DNA of 64,000 bases from JAUIET01 sp039111475 (GTDB taxonomy: Bacteria; Pseudomonadota; Gammaproteobacteria; Pseudomonadales; JAUIET01). The position numbers and the translations under genes are program-made. A model generated the notes under the pieces. The model was given only the letters and a program-made list of their open reading frames with translations. It did not search any database and was not told the DNA's origin. Numbering within the stretch: the first letter of the stretch is position 1; every line of letters begins with the position of its first letter. This document shows, piece after piece, positions 23,691-30,821 of this stretch. The DNA is taken from NCBI GenBank assembly GCA_039111475.1, contig JBCCIP010000024.1:1-64000 (forward strand), given 5' to 3'.

Positions 23691-24984
23691 TCACTCGTCT
23701 CCAGAAGTCCGAGCTAAAGCCCGGATCAATGTGTTGTGCAAATTCATTCATTTGCGGGAAGTACTGCTGGAACGCCGCGGCCGACATGCGATTGTCTTTC
23801 GCCGGGTACACGCAGCCATTGGCTTCCGTGACAACAGAATCGAGATCATCAAGCAAATCCAGTGTTTTCTTTCCTTTGTTGGGAAAGTCCAATGCAAGAC
23901 AGGGTCCCTCCTCAGGGAAGGACATCAACCCTGGGGATTGGCAAGAGCCAAATAATTTCAGTACAGCCAGAAAAGAGCCCTGCCCAGAGCGAACGATGCG
24001 CTTAAGTACTTCAGTTAGAGCCTCGGTGTTTGTTAGCGGCACTACAAATTGATACTGATAGAAGCCGCCACTGCCATAAATGCGATTCCAGTGCTGCAGG
24101 CTATCCAGCGGATAAAAATAACGTTGGAACGGTTGCGTGCTATCGCCCAATGACATTAAGCGATGTTTATGGAAATACAGTTCATTAAACGCGCGCACAC
24201 TTACTCTATTAAGCGCCCAGCCTGGAAAATCCATGGGCACTGGCAACCCACCGCCGGAACCCGAGGCACTAAGTCCGGCTGCTGATTGTTGACTGTGATT
24301 CGCCTGGATAAAAATACCGCGACCAAAGTTCTTGCCACTGGCCACGCAATCCAGCCACGCCACCGAATACTGATGACTGTCGTGAGACTCAGCTGACAAT
24401 GCCATAAACTCATCAAGTCCATAAAACACGCGAGTATTCACGTCCATCAAAGACGACTCAACAGGCAGTAATTGAAACTCAACCCAGGTCACGAAACCGG
24501 TTAAGCCCAACCCCCCAATAGTGGCAGCAAACAAATGTTCATTGCTGGTGGGGCTGCAAATCACGCGGCTGCCGTCAGAGCGGCACAGCTCAAACGCGAG
24601 CACGTGATTGCCAAAACAGCCGTCACGGTGGTGATTCTTGCCGTGCACGTCATTAGCCAGCGCACCGCCCAAGGTCACGTAAGATGTTCCCGGCGTCACA
24701 GGCACAAACCATCCAGCCGCCAGAGTGATGTTATGCAATGATGCAAGCAATAGACCGCTTTCACCGCGAATACGGCCGGTTTTGCGATCGAATTCAAGCA
24801 CATGGTCGAGACTGCGCGAATCAATCACTGTTCCGGTACTGTTCAGGCAGGAATCGCCGTAACTGCGGCCATTTCCAAATGGCAGCACCGGATTTCGTTC
24901 AGGTAAACCGGCGTTTCGCCACGCCGGCCTTGTTGCGGCCTGAGGTTTGGGCGGCGAATAAGCCCATGCGCGGTAAGCACTCAC
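23683..24984 (-). CDS. dprE1: DprE1-like FAD-dependent polyprenyl-phosphate ribose oxidase
   Basis: 433 aa from GTG at 24984, which overlaps the upstream stop by 4 bases; an ATG at 25029 is the longer alternative. VAO-type FAD domain: LPFGNGRSYGDSCLN, GTSYVTLGGALANDVHGKNHH and GLGLTGFVTW. The substrate domain carries DprE1 hallmarks (PLDSLQHWNRIYGSGGFYQYQFVVP; FPEEGPCLALDFP). In mycobacteria DprE1 oxidises the 2'-OH of decaprenyl-phosphoryl-ribose. The same role with this organism's polyprenyl phosphate is inferred from the surrounding pathway genes. No signal peptide. Confidence 0.85.
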   Translation of the reverse strand: MSAYRAWAYSPPKPQAATRPAWRNAGLPERNPVLPFGNGRSYGDSCLNSTGTVIDSRSLDHVLEFDRKTGRIRGESGLLLASLHNITLAAGWFVPVTPGTSYVTLGGALANDVHGKNHHRDGCFGNHVLAFELCRSDGSRVICSPTSNEHLFAATIGGLGLTGFVTWVEFQLLPVESSLMDVNTRVFYGLDEFMALSAESHDSHQYSVAWLDCVASGKNFGRGIFIQANHSQQSAAGLSASGSGGGLPVPMDFPGWALNRVSVRAFNELYFHKHRLMSLGDSTQPFQRYFYPLDSLQHWNRIYGSGGFYQYQFVVPLTNTEALTEVLKRIVRSGQGSFLAVLKLFGSCQSPGLMSFPEEGPCLALDFPNKGKKTLDLLDDLDSVVTEANGCVYPAKDNRMSAAAFQQYFPQMNEFAQHIDPGFSSDFWRRVSD

Positions 24985-26438
24985 AGGTAATAGGCTGCTA
25001 CTGAGCCGCCCAAAACAATGGCCATGCATAAGCCAACAGTCATGAAACTAACGCGGTCACGCATGGCAAATACAATGGGGTCTTCGTGCATGGCGCCTCT
25101 GGAGACAATCATCCAGAAACGGCCCACCCAATACAGCAGCAAAGGGCATACCATCCACAATACTTCCGGATAGGCATACATCAGCGCCACCTTGTCACTG
25201 TTGATGTACAAAGCGACAATCAGTACAGACATATAGCCTGCCGCCACGCCAGCGGTTGTTAGCATGGGCAAGTCGGCGGTGGTGTATCCACGCCCACTTA
25301 TTGTCTCTTTGTGTTCATTAATTGCGTTGGCAATTTCGGACGCTCTTTTGCCCAAAGCAAGACTCAGGAAAAAGAACATGGAGAAAGCCAATAGCCAGAA
25401 AGACCACTCCGCATCAATAGCCGTGCCGCCGGCAATTATTCTAAGCGTAAACAGCGCGGCCAGGATGCACACATCCACCATCACTTCGCGCTTCAGCCAG
25501 AACGAATACGCAAGTGTCGTTACGCCATACACCATTAGCACAAGGAAAAAGTCCAGAGGCAACCACCAGGCCAAAGCCATACTGAGCGCGAACAGTGCTA
25601 GCAGCAGCACCACACCATGTTGTGGTTCGATTAAACCCGATGCAAACGCCCGCGTCTTTTTCGTTGAGTTCATGCGATCAGCGTCCAGATCTAACAAGTC
25701 GTTGATTAGATAGGTGGCTGACGCAAATAAACTGAGACAGAAAAAACACAACACCAAACCGAGCAAAGCTTGCAGGTCGGAAATACGATGCTCTAGCAAC
25801 AAGGGGACGAAAATCAATAGGTTCTTAAGCCATTGATGTACGCGAATCGCTTTACAGAACTTTCGAAAACTCAGTGCTTCCAACTCAAAAACGTGAACAG
25901 GTTTGAATTCTTTTTCTACCTTGCTTAAAAAACGTCCGCGTTTGGCAACCACCAGGCTCTGATGTGCGCTTTGCCATACCGGCCAGTCCACACGGCTGTT
26001 GCCGATGTAGTCGTAGCCTTGCTGGCCATATTTCGCTTCCAATACCGATTGCTTCTGCCGGCCAGTAAGATTCTTACTTGAGTCGCTGGCTAGAACCTCG
26101 TCAAAAATGCCGAGGTGGCCAGCAACTTGCTCTGCCACTCGCTGATTACTGCCGGTTACCAATACGGTATTTCGCCATTGTTTTTCGGCGGTGACAAATT
26201 CAATAACGTCTTGGTTGTATGGCAGCAGCTCAACAGCCAATTCGGTGCGCGAGGAAATCCGCTCTTTGAAGCTGGCCTTGCCGCGCAGTAACCAGAGCGG
26301 CATTTTTAGCAAGGACATTGGTTGCTGTTTCAGCAGGCTGAAGGCCGCTTCTACCAAGGTGTCGGTTTTGGTCAGAGTGCCATCCAAGTCGACACACAGC
26401 GGTTGCGCTGCGCCGTTTTGTTCGACCGTGCTCGACAT
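24981..26438 (-). CDS. HAD phosphatase-UbiA prenyltransferase fusion (DPPR synthase type)
   Basis: 485 aa with two domains. Residues 1-190 are a HAD-type phosphatase (CVDLDGTLTKTD, then VTGSNQRVAEQVAGHLGIF). Residues 195-485 are a UbiA-type membrane prenyltransferase with about nine helices and the first aspartate motif NDLLDLDADRMNS. In mycobacteria the UbiA enzyme joins PRPP to decaprenyl phosphate and a separate phosphatase removes the 5-phosphate; here both steps would sit in one polypeptide. It is the first gene of the operon. The following DprE1/DprE2 genes argue for this over ubiquinone or haem prenylation. Confidence 0.85.
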   Translation of the reverse strand: MSSTVEQNGAAQPLCVDLDGTLTKTDTLVEAAFSLLKQQPMSLLKMPLWLLRGKASFKERISSRTELAVELLPYNQDVIEFVTAEKQWRNTVLVTGSNQRVAEQVAGHLGIFDEVLASDSSKNLTGRQKQSVLEAKYGQQGYDYIGNSRVDWPVWQSAHQSLVVAKRGRFLSKVEKEFKPVHVFELEALSFRKFCKAIRVHQWLKNLLIFVPLLLEHRISDLQALLGLVLCFFCLSLFASATYLINDLLDLDADRMNSTKKTRAFASGLIEPQHGVVLLLALFALSMALAWWLPLDFFLVLMVYGVTTLAYSFWLKREVMVDVCILAALFTLRIIAGGTAIDAEWSFWLLAFSMFFFLSLALGKRASEIANAINEHKETISGRGYTTADLPMLTTAGVAAGYMSVLIVALYINSDKVALMYAYPEVLWMVCPLLLYWVGRFWMIVSRGAMHEDPIVFAMRDRVSFMTVGLCMAIVLGGSVAAYYL

Positions 26439-26506
26439 TCCGTTGTAACCCTATGATTTTCTTGAGAGGATTATACGGTATGCATCTTGTTCACGCGGCC
26501 CGTTTG

Positions 26507-27211
26507 TCAGTTGCTGATACTATTACCGACAAAGAGGTAAGGCTTTAATGCGGTGCCAAGTACACTGTATCCCTTTGAATTGAGATGAATACCGTCGCTG
26601 GTAAACCGTGGATTTAATCCACCATGACCTTCACCCAGTGAAGACCCAATTCGAGCAAACGTGTACTGCCGTTCATCAGCTTGCTGTTGCAGAAAACGGT
26701 TGTATCTTTCAACTGAGAATTGCTCTGGTTGCCTGGCCCAGCTATCGTTGGTGGGTAGCAGCTCTATAAGCACTACCCGAATTTCTGACGCGTGCTCATC
26801 AATGAGATTGAAAATGCGCGTCAGCGTTGCAGCTGACTGTGCAAAGTCCAGCCGTTTATTCAGGTCATTTATACCGATTAAAATGACTAACTGAGCAGGC
26901 TTCAGTGCCAACACATCCGGCAGAACAATCAGCATATCTTTGGTGTCATCTGCATAAACACCACGGTTTACAATATTATGCCCTGGCAAATACTCATTCC
27001 AGTCAGCTGAAGACACCAGGCTGTCACCCATAAATACCGTGGCACCCTCGGGTGTGAATAGATTCTCTACACGATGCTTGAGAAGAATAACGTTACGATT
27101 GTTATGATCTACCCAGCGTAAGGCGAGGCCTACTGCAAGAGCGAGTGCAAAGGCTCCCGCCGCTGCAAGCAGCAGGTAAGACTTGTATTTGCTCGCCTTA
27201 GATTGCTCCAT
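26507..27211 (-). CDS. Membrane-anchored SGNH/GDSL hydrolase
   Basis: 234 aa from the ATG at 27211 (a TTG three codons upstream is less likely). An N-terminal signal anchor (about 10-30) is followed by an SGNH domain: GDS in VFMGDSLVSSADW (block I), VILIGINDLNK (block III) and SDGIHLNSKGY (block V, Asp-x-x-His). Such enzymes deacylate or transfer acyl groups on lipids or polysaccharides at the periplasmic face. It overlaps the end of a 36-residue membrane protein and follows pspC, so it may be part of the Psp transcript; it is also close to the DprE operon. Confidence 0.82.
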   Translation of the reverse strand: MEQSKASKYKSYLLLAAAGAFALALAVGLALRWVDHNNRNVILLKHRVENLFTPEGATVFMGDSLVSSADWNEYLPGHNIVNRGVYADDTKDMLIVLPDVLALKPAQLVILIGINDLNKRLDFAQSAATLTRIFNLIDEHASEIRVVLIELLPTNDSWARQPEQFSVERYNRFLQQQADERQYTFARIGSSLGEGHGGLNPRFTSDGIHLNSKGYSVLGTALKPYLFVGNSISN

Positions 27212-27308
27212 GCAGTGCAATCAATCCTACGCAAGTCAGCACTGCCAGCGGCAACGCCCAAAAATAAATGCCTCTTGCTTGCTTATCTCTCAGAACTAAA
27301 TGGTTCAT
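27198..27308 (-). CDS. Small single-span membrane protein (36 aa)
   Basis: Starts at ATG 27308 (MNHLVLRDKQARGIYFW) after a good ribosome site (AAAGGG), 31 bases beyond the pspC stop, and ends inside the start of the SGNH hydrolase gene. It has a basic N-terminus and one hydrophobic helix (about 16-34). No family is recognised. Position suggests a small Psp-associated membrane peptide, comparable in place (not sequence) to PspD/PspG. The longer frame starting further upstream is out of place because it runs through pspC. Confidence 0.55.
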   Translation of the reverse strand: MNHLVLRDKQARGIYFWALPLAVLTCVGLIALHGAI

Positions 27309-27339
27309 TGTATTTCCCTTTATGATCAATCTTTCTTGC

Positions 27340-27906
27340 TTACAAACTATCGATCTCGCGCGCCAAATCATAGCGTCGCGACGTGACGTGTTGCTCCAGG
27401 TTTTGCATGCGACCTTCCAGGCCACCCATGCGCTCTTTGAAGCGGCGGATAATGATACGCTTACTGTCCAGAGACGGTTCACTCGGCTCTTCGCCTATGT
27501 CAGTTATCGTTTCATACGCACGCTGAAATTCACGCTGGCGCCGTTCACGGCGGTGTTCTCGCTCTTCCAGATCATCAAGAATGCTCTGTTCTTTCTCACG
27601 CTGTGCTTGTTGCGCCTCAGAGCGAGTAGGCAATGCGAAAATGCCAACGACGTAAGCGATAACAACAACCTGCGGCATAAACAGACCCGCAGTGATTGTG
27701 ATACCGCGCGCCATTAGGGTGCTGATGTCGTAGTAGTCCGCAAATCCTGCACATATGCCGGCTAAATGTCCCTGGCTTGGAATTCGGTACCAGCTTCTGC
27801 TGCCTGGTCGAAAATTGCGGCTGCTTCGTCGGCTACGGTACGCGGACCGGTTGCTATTGATTTGACTGTGTTTTTGCCTGTGCGTGCGGCGATGTCTGTG
27901 GCCCAT
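27340..27906 (-). CDS. pspC: Phage-shock protein PspC
   Basis: 188 aa. PspC domain at about 38-95: YRIPSQGHLAGICAGFADYY followed by a membrane helix (VVVIAYVVGIFALP); then a charged coiled coil (about 100-165). PspC is an inner-membrane partner of PspB that releases PspA under envelope stress. The ATG at 27906 has a strong ribosome site (AAAGGAGAG). The first 37 residues are an odd Arg/His/Ser-rich tract, and another frame over the same bases (27762-27947) reads more like ordinary protein, so a frameshift or a nested frame is possible. Third gene of pspABC. Confidence 0.88.
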   Translation of the reverse strand: MGHRHRRTHRQKHSQINSNRSAYRSRRSSRNFRPGSRSWYRIPSQGHLAGICAGFADYYDISTLMARGITITAGLFMPQVVVIAYVVGIFALPTRSEAQQAQREKEQSILDDLEEREHRRERRQREFQRAYETITDIGEEPSEPSLDSKRIIIRRFKERMGGLEGRMQNLEQHVTSRRYDLAREIDSL

Positions 27907-27958
27907 TTGGCTCTCCTTTCAGTTCCTCTTCGTATACTGCTGTGCAAATAACGCCCTT

Positions 27959-28201
27959 TTAAAGCTGGTCGCGCCAGTTGCTGTCTGATTCATCCAATAT
28001 GCGCTCAAGGGTTACGATGCGCTGTTCCAACTTCTCTGCTTTTTGCAGCGTTTCTTCAAGCTCATTCCACTCCTCATCGGATAGCTCTCGCCCTTGTCTG
28101 CTCTTCTCGCGGTAGTGAAGGCGCAACCACATTGGCATAACCACCGTCAGAAATAAGATCAGTGGCACAAACAAAATGCCTGCTATTGCCGTGGAATTCA
28201 T
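27959..28201 (-). CDS. pspB: Phage-shock protein PspB
   Basis: 80 aa. N-terminal membrane helix (about 5-27, ILFVPLILFLTVVMPMWL), the PspB signature WLRLHYREKSR, then an acidic/basic leucine-zipper-like coiled coil to the end (LQKAEKLEQRIVTLERILDE). Works with PspC to sense inner-membrane stress. Lies between pspA (65 bases) and pspC (52 bases) in the same operon under the sigma-54 promoter at 29006-29022. Confidence 0.93.
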   Translation of the reverse strand: MNSTAIAGILFVPLILFLTVVMPMWLRLHYREKSRQGRELSDEEWNELEETLQKAEKLEQRIVTLERILDESDSNWRDQL

Positions 28202-28266
28202 ATCGCTCCTTTTTTTGCGTTGTCATCTTGTTGTGGTGAATGAATTAATGCTGCGGGGTATTGGCG

Positions 28267-28965
28267 CTAGTTTACCGTGCCTGAATCCGGCTCGCTCTTA
28301 GCGGCATTCTTCTTACTCATCCGCGCTTTGAGCTCGGCCAATTCATCGGCTATCTTTTCTTCATTCTCCAGATCAGCAAACTCATCATAAAGCGATTTGT
28401 TGCCAAGGTCGAAGGCCTCTACCTCGCCCTCCAGCTCATCCAGTTTGCGCTCATAGCGTTCAAATCGCGCCAGAGCCTCATCGATCTGGTCTTTATCCAG
28501 ATGCTTACGCACGTGCAACCGTGATCGATTGCTTTGCGCACGCATCACCAGCGATTTCTGGCGGGCTTTCGCATCACTAAGCTTAAGCTGCAGATGGTCA
28601 ACATCCTTACCTAGCTTACCAATCTGCACATCATGTTCGTTGATCTCTTCTTCAACAATGTCCAGATCTTCATTGATACTGTTTTTCTCAACAAGCGCGG
28701 CTTTCGCCAGGTCTTCCCTGCCCTTCTTAATGGCCATCTCAGCCTTTCGCTCCCAGTCTGCTGCAAGCTCTCGTAGTTGCTCCGCCTTGCGCTGCAGCGT
28801 CTTCTTGTCGGCGATCATCCTGGCGGATGTGGTACGCACCTCAACAAGCGTTTCTTCCATCTCTATGATCATCAGTCTGACCATCTTTTCTGGGTCTTCG
28901 GCTTTGTCCAATAAAGCGTTAATGTTTGCGTTAGCGATGTCGCTGACTCTTGAAAATATACCCAT
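28267..28965 (-). CDS. pspA: Phage-shock protein PspA
   Basis: 232 aa PspA/IM30 protein, almost wholly coiled coil. The N-terminus MGIFSRVSDIANANINALLDK is the amphipathic membrane-binding helix of the family, followed by AEDPEKMVRLMIIEMEETL. ESCRT-III-like polymer that stabilises damaged inner membrane and inhibits PspF. First gene of pspABC, preceded by a sigma-54 promoter and divergent from pspF, the classical arrangement. Confidence 0.95.
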   Translation of the reverse strand: MGIFSRVSDIANANINALLDKAEDPEKMVRLMIIEMEETLVEVRTTSARMIADKKTLQRKAEQLRELAADWERKAEMAIKKGREDLAKAALVEKNSINEDLDIVEEEINEHDVQIGKLGKDVDHLQLKLSDAKARQKSLVMRAQSNRSRLHVRKHLDKDQIDEALARFERYERKLDELEGEVEAFDLGNKSLYDEFADLENEEKIADELAELKARMSKKNAAKSEPDSGTVN

Positions 28966-29005
28966 GATCGGTCGTTCTCCTGCACATTTGCGTTACTGGA
29001 GTTAT

Positions 29006-29022
29006 TGCAGAATCCGGGCCAA
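29006..29022 (-). promoter_or_regulatory. Sigma-54 promoter of pspABC
   Basis: Reading the minus strand, TTGGCCCGGATTCTGCA has GG and GC exactly ten bases apart, as in -24/-12 promoters, 41 bases before the pspA start. PspF encoded divergently would be the activator. Confidence 0.85.
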
Positions 29023-29108
29023 GTTTTGCCTTTCGTCGTAACTCTTTGTTTTATAATGATTTTATTACGATTACGAGCAAATTCGATCAGAAAAAATATT
29101 AGTTTATT

Positions 29109-29146
29109 TAGCTATTTATAAGTTATTTTAGCTATATAATAGCTAT
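29109..29146. promoter_or_regulatory. Triplet of TAGCTAT repeats abutting the pspF start
   Basis: TAGCTAT occurs at 29109-29115, 29129-29135 and 29140-29146, in a very AT-rich stretch; each copy extends to a palindromic or near-palindromic ATAGCTAT-like site. The last copy touches the pspF ATG and leaves no ribosome site. They could be PspF upstream activating sites for pspA (about 90-140 bases upstream of its promoter) or autoregulatory sites. Confidence 0.35.
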
Positions 29147-30214
29147 ATGTTACAAGATGACATTGCCCCAGCGGACGACGCTCGCAGCGCAACACGACTG
29201 ATTGGTGCCGCTGCCAGTTTCAGCGCCATGTTGCAGCATGTATCCACGGTTGCTCCATTGAATAAACCGGTATTGGTGGTTGGCGAGCGCGGGACAGGAA
29301 AAGAGCTGGTCGCCTCAAGAATTCACTACCTCTCCAGCCGCTGGGACCAACATTTCGAAACCCTTAATTGCGCGGCCATCAGTGACTCATTGATGGAATC
29401 TGAGCTATTCGGCCACGAGACCGGCGCATTCACTGGGGCCAGCAAACGCCATCTCGGACGCTTTGAACGAAGCCACGGTGGCAGCCTTTTTATGGATGAA
29501 CTCGCTACCACCAGCCAGCGCGTACAGCAGCAGCTTTTGAGAGTCATCGAATACGGCGAATTTCAGAGGCTGGGCGGTAACGAAGTATTGCGAAGCGACG
29601 TACGCCTGATAGCCGCCACCAACGAAGACCTTCCGGGTCTCGCCAAAGCCGGGCAATTTCGCCTCGACCTTCTAGACCGTTTGAGCTTTGACGTTATCAC
29701 CTTACCTCCACTGCGAGAACGTTACGACGACATATTGCTTCTCGCCGAACACTTTGCCAATGGCATGAGCAGAGAACTTGGACTGGACTACTTCGCAGGT
29801 TTCACCGAGCACGCTGAACAACAACTGCATGACTATGCCTGGCCTGGCAATGTGCGCGAACTAAAAAACGTGATCGAACGCAGTGTTTACCGCAATGAGA
29901 ACAGCGAACATGCCTTAGATCAAATTGTTTTTGACCCCTTCGCCTCACCCTACAGACCAGCGAGAAGCAAAACGCATACCCACAGGCATCCTGAAGAACA
30001 GACTGAACAACTGCTTATAGAGACAAAACACGACATACCAGACAATCTGCGCGCGCATCTGGATGAAGTAGAAAAACAATGCATCGCCACTGCATTGCGG
30101 CAATCACGATTCAATCAAAAAAGAGCCGCCGAATCACTTGGCCTAAGCTACCACCAAATCAGAGCCAGTCTGCGAAAATACCCGGCATTGCTTGAAGACT
30201 CTAAGAAGACTTAG
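29147..30214 (+). CDS. pspF: PspF, sigma-54-dependent activator
   Basis: 355 aa AAA+ enhancer-binding protein without an N-terminal receiver domain, as in PspF. Walker A GERGTGKE (46-53), the sigma-54 contact loop GAFTGA (93-98), Walker B GGSLFMDE, and a C-terminal Fis-type helix-turn-helix (RFNQKRAAESLGLSYHQIRA). Held inactive by PspA and activates pspABC across the divergent promoter. No Shine-Dalgarno sequence precedes the ATG, which follows the TAGCTAT repeats directly. Its end overlaps the SRPBCC gene tail-to-tail by 14 bases. Confidence 0.95.
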   Translation: MLQDDIAPADDARSATRLIGAAASFSAMLQHVSTVAPLNKPVLVVGERGTGKELVASRIHYLSSRWDQHFETLNCAAISDSLMESELFGHETGAFTGASKRHLGRFERSHGGSLFMDELATTSQRVQQQLLRVIEYGEFQRLGGNEVLRSDVRLIAATNEDLPGLAKAGQFRLDLLDRLSFDVITLPPLRERYDDILLLAEHFANGMSRELGLDYFAGFTEHAEQQLHDYAWPGNVRELKNVIERSVYRNENSEHALDQIVFDPFASPYRPARSKTHTHRHPEEQTEQLLIETKHDIPDNLRAHLDEVEKQCIATALRQSRFNQKRAAESLGLSYHQIRASLRKYPALLEDSKKT

Positions 30215-30821
30215 CGGCTTTCAAATTATCCGGAGTCACTTGTTCACCCGTTTCGTAATACAATTTCTGCGCCAGCGTGACATCATTCAGCGTTTTATGA
30301 AACGCTTTTGAAATCAAACCACCCCCAAGCACTTGCCCCAGCTTGCCGCCTTTTAACTCAAAGCTCATAGAGTTCTGCAGGATCGTACCATCGCCATCAG
30401 CACGCATGCCATACCGATAAAAAACCTGCTTGAACGGCCCCCAATTGTCCTTCTCACCATGATGCAGCCGCAGCAACATACCTGCGCCCTCTTTCCACTC
30501 AATAACAGTTTCATCCATGGGCGGGCGCTTACTAAACACCTGCCGACTAGCCCCAACCCCTTGCGCATTCTCCGTGGTCACTTTAGTTCCTGTAAGCCCA
30601 GGCACATACAAATGCGCCACGCTCAAATCACTAAGCTTCGCCCAAACCACATCCGCAGCCTGCTCAACCCGAAACTCATCACTTTTCACTTCGTTCATGT
30701 ATTCTTTCACTTCCAGAATTGGCACAGAGGTATCTGATGGAGTGCATGCAAATGAATCAACGCTACAGCATATCCCCATAAGCGCACTCCCCAAACAACT
30801 CAATAGAATCATACCCCTCAA
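30201..30821 (-). CDS. SRPBCC-superfamily protein
   Basis: 206 aa at the longest start. The first 25 residues are hydrophobic and may be a signal peptide, but this stretch overlaps the fabY end by 59 bases, so the true start may be one of the later ATGs (about 30776 or 30702). The core from about residue 42 is START/polyketide-cyclase-like (DEFRVEQAADVVWAKLSD, then ENAQGVGASRQVF and a long C-terminal helix). Such folds bind hydrophobic ligands. Position after fabY hints at a lipid-related role. Function is unassigned. Confidence 0.7.
   Translation of the reverse strand: MRGMILLSCLGSALMGICCSVDSFACTPSDTSVPILEVKEYMNEVKSDEFRVEQAADVVWAKLSDLSVAHLYVPGLTGTKVTTENAQGVGASRQVFSKRPPMDETVIEWKEGAGMLLRLHHGEKDNWGPFKQVFYRYGMRADGDGTILQNSMSFELKGGKLGQVLGGGLISKAFHKTLNDVTLAQKLYYETGEQVTPDNLKAAKSS

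Noticed and set aside
30509..30530. CATCCATGGGCGG in the SRPBCC gene as another copy of the repeat core
   Set aside because: Only a short match inside coding sequence, with no flanking arms or AGGGAC loop.
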